A stretch of DNA of 8,235 bases from the NCBI GenBank assembly GCA_958434805.1, contig CAUBDX010000052.1, positions 1 to 8,235 on the forward strand, written 5' to 3'. The stretch comes from an uncultured Phocaeicola sp. Its GTDB lineage: Bacteria > Bacteroidota > Bacteroidia > Bacteroidales > Bacteroidaceae. The notes under the pieces are model-generated. The model saw only the letters and a program-made list of their open reading frames with translations, had not been told where the DNA came from and ran no database searches. Position numbers and translations under genes: made by a program. Below are positions 1-4,665 of this stretch, piece after piece (the first letter of the stretch is position 1; every line of letters starts with the position of its first letter).

Positions 1-14
1 TCGGCTCGCGTCTG
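1..14 (+). repeat. 3' end of DGR variable repeat (VR / IMH end)
   Basis: Bases 1-14 match template bases 370-383 at 12 of 14 positions. Both differences are at non-adenine template positions (T374 versus C5, T377 versus G8), and similarity ends at base 15. This is the expected site of the initiation-of-mutagenic-homing (IMH) element. The upstream, diversified part of the VR is outside the window. Confidence 0.75.
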
Positions 15-83
15 GCCTTCCGCGGTCGGCTCGTCAGGGCGTCGAGCGCCGTGGCGTTTAAAGCGATAAGCGAGGTTGCATGA
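1..83 (+). CDS. DGR target (variable) protein, C-terminal end only
   Basis: Only the last 27 residues lie in the window. The frame has its first full codon at 3-5 and a TGA stop at 81-83, and reads (I)GSRLAFRGRLVRASSAV and so on. The opening IGSRL is the same pentapeptide that the template repeat encodes at 369-383, so this is the distal edge of the VR followed by the invariant tail of the target. DGR targets are usually C-type-lectin-fold ligand-binding proteins whose last variable strand ends in a motif of this kind. In phages they are tail or receptor-binding proteins. The fold and the tail-fibre role are inferred, because the body of the gene lies upstream. Codon use is GC-rich like the RT, consistent with one cassette. 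The gene reads in the same direction as the TR and RT, and its stop is about 195 bp before the TR. Confidence 0.85.
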   Translation, partial: GSRLAFRGRLVRASSAVAFKAISEVA

Positions 84-128
84 TCGGCCGCGTAAAGCGT
101 CAAAGCGGGAGCGAAGCGACAAAACGTC

Positions 129-196
129 CGGTGTTCCCCGAGCAGGGGAACGCCGTTCATTACGGGCGTCAGCCCGTCGAAAAATATTTTTTGACG
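129..196 (+). terminator. hairpin cluster and likely terminator after the DGR target gene
   Basis: Three hairpins stand in a row. The first, 129-155, has an 11-bp GC-rich stem with one G·T pair and loop GAGCA (core stem 133-139 with 145-151). The second, 162-177, has a perfect 6-bp stem and loop GTCA. The third, 175-196, is an AT-rich near-palindrome overlapping the second. The T-run at 187-192 after the second hairpin fits intrinsic termination of the target gene. DGR targets also often carry a DNA hairpin or cruciform downstream of the VR that aids retrohoming. These hairpins lie about 115 bp from the VR edge, further than in the Bordetella phage element, so the terminator role is the safer reading. 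Confidence 0.6.
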
Positions 197-212
197 TCAG
201 GTTTTGTATCTG

Positions 213-246
213 TTTGTTAAATAATAATTTGAAAATAGTACTTTTG
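213..246 (+). promoter_or_regulatory. Bacteroides-type promoter for the TR-RT transcript
   Basis: TTTG at 213-216 (-33 element) and TActTTTG at 239-246, an exact match to the Bacteroides -7 consensus TAnnTTTG. The 22-bp spacing is slightly longer than usual. The predicted start near 251-255 lies about 25 nt before the recognisable TR, so the element would give a TR-containing RNA separate from the target mRNA. Confidence 0.7.
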
Positions 247-252
247 CATTTG

Positions 253-598
253 AAAGGTGGCGCCTCCCCATAGGCCGTGTGGTCTATCGTGGCAACAACA
301 ACGCGAACCCGAATGGCGGTGTTTCGATGTCGAATGCGAACAACGATTCCTCGAATACGAACACGAACATCGGTTCTCGTCTGAACAACAATCGAAAGGA
401 AATTTTAATCGGCGTACAACACCGGGGACTTGTCCCCACCGTGGTGCCGAGGGGGGCAAGCCGCAGTAACAGCGGTCCGCAAGGGCCGGAAAACTGAAAA
501 ATAAAGTGTCGGGTAGGGTTTGGTAGGCCGGAAACGGTTCGAAGAAGCCGGGCCCGGGGGATTGAAGGCCCCGTATTAAAAGCAATAAACAGTAATTT
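253..598 (+). ncRNA. DGR template RNA leader: TR plus structured spacer
   Basis: This is the stretch from the predicted start to the RT start codon, with no convincing protein gene of its own. The TR occupies about 279-383. In the Bordetella element the RNA downstream of the TR is needed to prime mutagenic cDNA synthesis, and the spacer here (384-598) has several stems that could play that part. They are GGGGAC-TT-GTCCCC at 424-437, flanked by CACC (420-423) and GGTG (443-446), and CCGC/GCGG at 461-475. There is also a GC-rich palindromic patch around 547-575. CTCCCC at 264-269 could pair with the G-run at 451-456, bringing the two TR flanks together. The exact RNA ends and fold are inferred. 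Confidence 0.6.
279..383 (+). repeat. DGR template repeat (TR)
   Basis: Read in the frame of the target, this stretch encodes VVYRGNNNANPNGGV at the start and SSNTNTNIGSRL at the end. It has 11 Asn codons in 35, all AAC or AAT. AAY codons are the hallmark of DGR templates: adenine-specific mutagenesis of AAY gives many residues but no stop. The 3' edge is set at 383 by the match to VR bases 1-14. The 5' edge is approximate because the matching VR start is outside the window. The segment has no sensible start codon or ribosome-binding site and would not be a gene by itself. Confidence 0.88.
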
Positions 599-1903
599 AT
601 GCGCAGGGTTGGGTATATCATCGAGGAGATCGTGGAGCCTTCCAACATGGAGGCTTCCTTCCGGCAGGTCCTTCGCGGCAGCAAGCGTAAACGCAGCCGC
701 CAGGGGGGCTATCTGCTCGCGCATAAGCCCGAGGTGTTGGAGGAGCTGGCCGCGCAGATCGCATCCGGTACTTTCCGCGTGAAGGACTACCGTGAACGCG
801 AGATCATCGAGGGCGGCAAGCTGCGCCGCATCCAGGTGATCCCGATGAAGGACCGCATCGCCGTGCATGCCATCATGGCGGTGGTGGACCGCCATCTGCG
901 GAAACGTTTCATCCGTACCACCTCCGCCAGTATCAAGAGACGGGGTATGCACGACCTCCTGGCGTATGTCCGCCGTGACATGGCCGAGGACCCTGATGGT
1001 ACGCGTTACTGTTACAAGTTTGACATCACCAAATTCTACGAGAGCGTGAAGCAGGATTTTGTGATGTATTGCGTCAGCCGGGTGTTCAAGGACGCAAAGC
1101 TCGTGACCATGCTGGAGAGCTTTGTCCGCCTGATGCCTGAAGGTCTGAGTATCGGCCTGCGCAGCTCGCAGGGGCTGGGCAATTTGCTTTTGTCTGTGTA
1201 TCTGGACCATTATCTGAAGGACAGGTATGCTGTGCGTCATTTCTACCGCTATTGTGATGACGGCGTCGTACTGGGTAAAACGAAAGCGGAACTGTGGAAG
1301 ATTCGTGATGCCGTCCACGGGCGCATGGAGTGTGCCGGTCTCCTGGTGAAGGGGAACGAGCGCGTGTTCCCGCCGGGCGAGGGCATCGACTTTCTGGGGT
1401 ATGTGACTTTCGGTGCGGACCATGTCCGCCTTCGCAAGCGCATCAAGCAGAAGTTCGCCCGAAAAATGCACGAGGTAAAATCGAGAAGGAGGAGGCGTGA
1501 GCTGATAGCGTCGTTCTACGGGATGGCCAAGCACGCCGACTGTCATACGTTGTTTAAAAAATTAACAGGCAAAGACATGAGATCATTTAAAGACTTGAAC
1601 GTTTCCTACAAGCCGGAGGACGGCAAGAAACGTTTTCCCGGGGTGGTGGTAAGCATCCGGGAACTGGTAAACTTACCGATTATTGTGAAGGACTTTGAGA
1701 CGGGCATCAAGACCGAACAGGGCGAGGACCGCTGTATCGTGGCCATTGAGATGAACGGCGAACCGAAAAAGTTCTTTACCAACAGCGAGGAGATGAAGAA
1801 CATCCTCTTGCAAGTGAAGGAAATGCCGGACGGCTTCCCGTTCGAAACCACCATCAAGACGGAAACCTTCGGCAAAGGTCGAACTAAATACATATTTACA
1901 TGA
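599..1903 (+). CDS. DGR reverse transcriptase with extra C-terminal domain
   Basis: RNA-directed DNA polymerase of 434 residues. It should copy the TR RNA into adenine-mutagenised cDNA that then replaces the VR. Visible motifs are IPMKDRIAVH (81-90), the first catalytic Asp in FDITKFYESV (Asp142), and SIGLRSSQGLGN (184-195). That last segment has the SQ signature of DGR enzymes in place of the group II intron QGG type. Next come YRYCDDGVVLG with catalytic Asp220-Asp221, and FLGY (265-268). The basic thumb-like region ends near 327. Residues about 328-434 are an added domain rich in predicted beta strands (VVVSIRELVNLPIIVKDFE, then EDRCIVAIEMNGEPKKFF), beyond the usual DGR RT length. I suspect an OB-like nucleic-acid-binding fold, but cannot prove it. 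No avd gene lies between TR and RT. The ATG at 599 follows the TR spacer directly. A retron or intron RT is unlikely given the TR and SQ motif. Confidence 0.9.
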   Translation: MRRVGYIIEEIVEPSNMEASFRQVLRGSKRKRSRQGGYLLAHKPEVLEELAAQIASGTFRVKDYREREIIEGGKLRRIQVIPMKDRIAVHAIMAVVDRHLRKRFIRTTSASIKRRGMHDLLAYVRRDMAEDPDGTRYCYKFDITKFYESVKQDFVMYCVSRVFKDAKLVTMLESFVRLMPEGLSIGLRSSQGLGNLLLSVYLDHYLKDRYAVRHFYRYCDDGVVLGKTKAELWKIRDAVHGRMECAGLLVKGNERVFPPGEGIDFLGYVTFGADHVRLRKRIKQKFARKMHEVKSRRRRRELIASFYGMAKHADCHTLFKKLTGKDMRSFKDLNVSYKPEDGKKRFPGVVVSIRELVNLPIIVKDFETGIKTEQGEDRCIVAIEMNGEPKKFFTNSEEMKNILLQVKEMPDGFPFETTIKTETFGKGRTKYIFT

Positions 1904-2385
1904 AACGGGTAGAAGGAACATCCGGGATAAGACTGATCGAGTGCGTGAGCCCGGCACGCAACAGATGGCGCATCCGCTGGGATGTGCAGGAACGTGAAGA
2001 CGGATCCGCTTCCTATATGGAGGAAAGCTTTGTCGGCAGACCTCACATGGATACTATAAAGTCCGTCATTACAGACTGGTATAATGAGCAAATTGACCGT
2101 GAGATACTTTCCGGTTTTCTCTATGAAGGTATGCCGGTATGGCTGTCAAGTGAAAACCAGTTCAATTATAAGGCAGCGTATGATCTGGCCGTACAGACTG
2201 GTGGTGCTACGCTTCCCGTGACATTCAAGTTCGGTACGGATGAGGTTCCCCAATATCGGGAGTTCGTCACACTGGAGGAACTGACCGATTTCTACACGAA
2301 AGCCATGAAGCATGTTCAGGACACGCTGTCTGACGGCTGGAGGAAGAAAGACGCTTTTGATCCGGAGAAGTACCGGGTGGAATAA
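1900..2385 (+). CDS. DUF4376-like phage protein coupled to the DGR RT
   Basis: A 161-residue soluble protein with no signal peptide or membrane segment. Its ATG overlaps the RT stop as ATGA (1900-1903), so it is almost certainly co-translated with the RT. Residues 1-50 form a basic, strand-rich module (RNRWRIRWDVQ). Residues about 62-150 follow the general pattern of DUF4376 proteins: Glu/Asp-rich helix, GFLYEGMPVWLSSENQ, a GATLPVTFKFG strand pair, TLEELTDF, and a final amphipathic helix. That family is common in phage tail-fibre and tail-assembly neighbourhoods. The assignment rests on pattern memory only, so it is tentative. It could be a tail-related gene next to the DGR target system or an unrecognised DGR accessory factor. 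It is followed within about 20 bp by the 2392-2538 inverted-repeat region. Confidence 0.6.
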   Translation: MKRVEGTSGIRLIECVSPARNRWRIRWDVQEREDGSASYMEESFVGRPHMDTIKSVITDWYNEQIDREILSGFLYEGMPVWLSSENQFNYKAAYDLAVQTGGATLPVTFKFGTDEVPQYREFVTLEELTDFYTKAMKHVQDTLSDGWRKKDAFDPEKYRVE

Positions 2386-2404
2386 ATCCTTCGGGGGAGG
2401 ATAA

Positions 2405-2537
2405 GAAAAAAGCCCCCGGCCTGTTAAAAAGTAACGCCAATCACTTTTATAAACATGAAACGCCAAACCGCGCGACCGGGGGCAAATACCCTCTGTCACG
2501 GTTTGACGTTTTTTTTGTTGTCTAAAAAATGATTGGC
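2405..2537 (-). ncRNA. candidate structured small RNA with pseudoknot potential
   Basis: On the minus strand a TATCTTTG -7 element (2549-2542) is followed by about 130 nt without a good reading frame, and then by a GC-rich arm and six U at 2411-2406. Three inverted-repeat pairs are nested in it. P1 is CGCCAATCA (2538-2530) with TGATTGGCG (2443-2435), 9 bp perfect. P2 is 2511-2499 with 2470-2458, 12 of 13 bp. P3 is GCCCCCGG in the P2 loop (2483-2476) with CCGGGGGC (2419-2412), which lies outside P1. P3 is therefore both the terminator stem and a pseudoknot across P1/P2. No family was recognised. It runs antisense to the intergenic region and convergent with the RT operon. The alternative is that the symmetry serves only plus-strand termination. 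Confidence 0.55.
2458..2516 (+). terminator. plus-strand intrinsic terminator after the RT operon
   Basis: Arms 2458-2470 and 2499-2511 pair over 13 positions with one C·A mismatch. The loop is 28 nt and the T8 run at 2509-2516 follows the stem. This fits rho-independent termination of transcripts from the RT and the 1900-2385 gene. The arms are also the inner helix of the proposed minus-strand RNA. Confidence 0.55.
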
Positions 2538-2541
2538 GATG

Positions 2542-2549
2542 CAAAGATA
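2542..2549 (-). promoter_or_regulatory. -7 element for the minus-strand RNA
   Basis: Read on the minus strand this is TATCTTTG followed by CA, an exact TAnnTTTG match and a common Bacteroides form. The -33 region is weak (TTTC at 2570-2567, spacing 17). Transcription would start near 2538-2535, at the first base of the P1 helix. Confidence 0.5.
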
Positions 2550-2564
2550 TAATTTTTTTGTTGT

Positions 2565-2807
2565 ATGAAAGTGATTGAGATATTAAACTTTAACCGGGAG
2601 CTGTTGAAAAGGCTTCAGGCGGCCGGCATTCGTCTGGAAGATGCCCGGTATATCGACCTGTACGCGGACTATACCCGCCTACTCGATCAAGGTGAAAAAG
2701 TCTCGTATGCTGTGGCCGTATTGTCCGAAAAGTATTCGGTGAGCGAACGCAAGGTTTATGCCTTGGTGAAACGATTCCAGAGCGACTGCAAGACGCTTGC
2801 AGTGTGA
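2565..2807 (+). CDS. small helix-turn-helix-like protein
   Basis: An 80-residue, mostly helical protein. The N-terminal half (1-40) is amphipathic helix. Residues about 46-71 (VSYAVAVLSEKYSVSERKVY then ALVKRF) look like a helix-turn-helix, with the turn near KYSVSE and a basic recognition helix. The layout of a short N-terminal helical part plus a C-terminal HTH resembles Mor/C-type activators of Mu-like phages, although it is shorter than Mu Mor and C. I hold that only as a suggestion. The ATG at 2565 lies 16 bp beyond the minus-strand promoter, so this gene and the small RNA are divergent. It could regulate the modification genes downstream, as C activates mom in Mu, but nothing in the sequence proves it. 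Confidence 0.6.
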   Translation: MKVIEILNFNRELLKRLQAAGIRLEDARYIDLYADYTRLLDQGEKVSYAVAVLSEKYSVSERKVYALVKRFQSDCKTLAV

Positions 2808-2870
2808 ACGGGTTGTTTTATGCCGTAGGGAGTGCCGTTTCCCCTTATCTTTAGGGTGTTTCAAATTTAG

Positions 2871-2877
2871 AAGGAGG
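2871..2877 (+). promoter_or_regulatory. strong Shine-Dalgarno that decides the 2886 start
   Basis: AAGGAGG, unusually strong for Bacteroides. It is only 2 nt from the ATG at 2880 but 8 nt from the in-frame ATG at 2886, so the second ATG is the likely start. Confidence 0.65.
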
Positions 2878-2885
2878 AAATGGCT

Positions 2886-3524
2886 ATGAACAAGTATTAC
2901 CGTATCCTGGACAAGATTCTTGCCACGGGAAAGACACAGACCAACAAGAAGGGAAACATACAGTACCTTCTGAACGAGCAGCTCTCGCTGACACCGGCGG
3001 ACCTGCTCGACATATTCGAGGGGCATAATATCGCCCGTAAGAAGCTCCGCAGCGAGTTGCAGTTATTTATGCAGGGTGAGCGCAACGTGGAGAAGTACCG
3101 GGAGGTCGGCATCAACTGGTGGGACTATTGCGGCTCCATCCTGGTGAACAGTTACCCGACCTATTTCGAGAAGCTGCCCCCGTTGATAGCGAAAATTAAC
3201 CGGGAGAGGCGCAACAGCAAGAACTACGTGCTTTTCCTGGGCGAAACCGGTGCCGAGAGCAACCAGGCACCCTGTTTGAGTCTGGTACAGTTCCAGTTAG
3301 ATGGCGGTGAACTGGTTCTATCCGCCTACCAGCGTAGCAGTGACGCGAACCTCGGGCTGCCTTCCGATATTTATCACCTGTACCTGATGGCGCGGCAGAT
3401 AGAACTTCCCTTGAAGTCGATCACTCTCTACCTGGGCAATGTACATATCTACGAGAATAATATCCCGGGCACCCGTGCGCTGATCGCCGGTGACGAGACG
3501 GTCCGCTTCGGGTTGAACGTGTAG
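2886..3524 (+). CDS. thymidylate synthase-family enzyme, probable dCMP (hydroxy)methyltransferase
   Basis: A 212-residue protein clearly related to thymidylate synthase (TS). Numbering is from the ATG at 2886, chosen for its spacing to the Shine-Dalgarno. SELQLFMQGERNVEKY carries the TS Glu (Glu57, like E. coli Glu58) and NWWDY the Trp-Asp pair (79-80). APC holds the nucleophile Cys130, and YQRSSD the phosphate-binding Arg150 and Asp153. GNVHIYENN has the His187/Tyr189 pair. Spacing from Cys to Arg (20) and from Arg to the base-reading residue (11) equals that of E. coli TS. The base-reading residue is Asp161 (GLPSD) where TS has Asn177 (GLPFN). Asp at this site marks T4 dCMP hydroxymethylase and makes TS accept dCMP. 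It is short against about 264 residues for TS: the GPVYGKQWR segment is not recognisable and about 50 C-terminal residues are absent. Likely role: making a modified deoxycytidylate for phage DNA. Confidence 0.8.
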   Translation: MNKYYRILDKILATGKTQTNKKGNIQYLLNEQLSLTPADLLDIFEGHNIARKKLRSELQLFMQGERNVEKYREVGINWWDYCGSILVNSYPTYFEKLPPLIAKINRERRNSKNYVLFLGETGAESNQAPCLSLVQFQLDGGELVLSAYQRSSDANLGLPSDIYHLYLMARQIELPLKSITLYLGNVHIYENNIPGTRALIAGDETVRFGLNV

Positions 3525-3542
3525 TTTGCTGTATATGTCTTG

Positions 3543-3575
3543 CAGCGGGAACAGTTCATGTTTCCCGCTGTTTTT
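3543..3575 (+). terminator. intrinsic terminator after the TS-like gene
   Basis: CAGCGGGAACA (3543-3553) pairs with 3559-3570 with one bulged base, over a 5-nt loop, and is followed by T5 at 3571-3575. It separates the TS-like gene from the methyltransferase, which therefore probably has its own promoter. Confidence 0.75.
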
Positions 3576-3619
3576 CGTTTATTCTGGGGACCTTTGCGGC
3601 CGTTTTAAAGCAGAATGAA

Positions 3620-4474
3620 ATGAAAAAGATGTATTTGTCCGCCCCGCTTCCTTTCGTGGGGCAGAAACGCATGTTTGCGAGGGAATTTATCAAGGTGCTG
3701 GGACAGTTCCCGGACAGCACCGTGTTTGTGGACCTGTTTGGTGGCTCGGGCCTGCTGTCACATATTACCAAATGTGTCAGGTCTGATGCCACCGTTGTGT
3801 ATAATGACTTCGACAACTACCGCTGCCGACTTGTAAATATCCCGACCACTAATGTGCTGTTATCCGATTTGCGTCGGATAGCTGAAGGGGAACCCAGAAA
3901 CAAACGTATAACCGGGGAGATTCGCGATAAAATGTTTGCCCGTATTGAGAGGGAAGAAAAAGAGCACGGCTACGTGGATTATATCACGGTTTCCGCATCC
4001 TTGTTGTTCGCCATGAAATATGTGACCAGTTTGGAAGGAATGAAGAAAGAAGCCATTTACAATAGGATTCGGCAGACAGACTATCCCGAAGCAAAGGATT
4101 ATCTGGAAGGACTGACTATAACCAGCGAAGACTACAAGGAAGTATTCAAACGTTACAAAGATGTTCCGGGTGTGGTGTTCCTGGTTGATCCGCCGTACCT
4201 CTCCACCGAGGTGGGTACTTACAAGATGTTCTGGCGTCTGGCTGACTATCTGGATGTACTAACCGTTCTGAAAGGGCATTCGTTCGTGTATTTCACTTCG
4301 AACAAGTCTTCCATTTTAGAACTGTGCGACTGGATGGACCGAAACCCATTTGTCGGCAGCCCATTCAAGGAATGCAGGAAAGTGGAGTTTAGTGCAAGCG
4401 TAAACTATCAAGCTAAATATACAGACATGATGCTGTACACGAAGCCGGATGAGGTGTCAGGTATAGCAGCCTAA
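3620..4474 (+). CDS. Dam-like (D12 class) adenine-N6 DNA methyltransferase
   Basis: A 284-residue enzyme predicted to transfer a methyl group from S-adenosylmethionine to N6 of adenine in DNA. Motifs occur in the order of the D12/Dam family. PFVGQKRMF (11-19, motif X, SAM pocket) comes first, then VDLFGGSGLLS (37-47, motif I) and the acidic YNDFDN (61-66, motif II). DPPY (190-193, catalytic motif IV) follows, and FTSNKS (225-230) sits at the motif VI position. Length is close to E. coli Dam (278). No restriction partner is nearby, so it is a solitary phage methyltransferase, probably protecting phage DNA or altering regulatory sites. The target sequence cannot be read off. A terminator precedes it, and GAccTTTG at 3589-3596 is a possible -7 element. 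The ATG at 3620 is the first in frame. It is less GC-rich than the RT, suggesting a separate origin. Confidence 0.9.
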   Translation: MKKMYLSAPLPFVGQKRMFAREFIKVLGQFPDSTVFVDLFGGSGLLSHITKCVRSDATVVYNDFDNYRCRLVNIPTTNVLLSDLRRIAEGEPRNKRITGEIRDKMFARIEREEKEHGYVDYITVSASLLFAMKYVTSLEGMKKEAIYNRIRQTDYPEAKDYLEGLTITSEDYKEVFKRYKDVPGVVFLVDPPYLSTEVGTYKMFWRLADYLDVLTVLKGHSFVYFTSNKSSILELCDWMDRNPFVGSPFKECRKVEFSASVNYQAKYTDMMLYTKPDEVSGIAA

Positions 4475-4510
4475 CATTGCATAAAGATAGTGAATTATTT
4501 TGAATCTGCA

Positions 4511-4539
4511 ATGGCTTTTAAATGATATTTTAAAGCCAT
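4511..4539 (+). terminator. hairpin after the methyltransferase gene
   Basis: ATGGCTTT (4511-4518) pairs with AAAGCCAT (4532-4539). A T·T mismatch follows, then three more A-T pairs over a 5-nt loop. There is only a short T stretch afterwards, so this is a probable but not ideal terminator. It is the last clear phage feature before the terminal repeats. The 4475-4665 stretch has no gene. Confidence 0.5.
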
Positions 4540-4621
4540 TTAAAGAGGGTTCAAGTGAAAGAAAAACGGTGGGCTTTGATCATGCTGAATAGGACCGCGC
4601 TCACCTTTTTTCTTGTACGTG

Positions 4622-4665
4622 TCGTTTTTGTACTTTTTGAAACGCATCGTTTTTGTTAAGCGGCA
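4622..4665 (+). mobile_element. putative right end of Mu-like prophage with transposase-binding repeats
   Basis: TCGTTTTTGT occurs at 4622-4631 and again at 4647-4656, 25 bp apart, with partial flanking similarity (ACGyrTCG). Read inward from the host side, the end is TGCCGCTTAACAAAAACGAT and then, past GCGTTTC, a second ACAAAAACGA. Phage Mu ends begin with TG and its right end carries spaced MuA sites with a CGAAAAACG-like core, so the layout is very similar. I place the last phage base at 4665 (...GGCA). The host sensor gene breaks off at the same point and composition shifts here. The exact base could be anywhere in about 4656-4686, and the 5-bp target duplication cannot be tested without the other end. 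Confidence 0.6.

Noticed and set aside
76..273. A 65-codon frame over the end of the target gene and the hairpins.
   Set aside because: It overlaps the target gene in another frame, crosses the hairpin terminator and the promoter, and encodes a low-quality basic peptide.
257..497. Two short plus-strand frames through the TR, one reading as an Asn-rich protein.
   Set aside because: The Asn-rich frame is the target frame of the template repeat, not a gene. It has only a GTG start, no ribosome-binding site, and diverges into spacer sequence after 383.
284..1546. Long minus-strand open frame of 420 codons opposite the TR and RT.
   Set aside because: It lies fully antisense to the well-supported RT and the TR. 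GC-rich third positions on the plus strand produce such shadows. The protein is rich in His/Leu/Thr with no recognisable domain.
599..1903. RT as a retron or group II intron enzyme.
   Set aside because: No intron domain V-like structure or maturase domain was seen, the motif is SSQ rather than the intron type, and an adenine-rich TR with a matching VR end is present.
2880..2885. Upstream ATG at 2880 as start of the TS-like gene.
   Set aside because: It is only 2 nt from the AAGGAGG, too close for initiation; the ATG at 2886 has 8-nt spacing.
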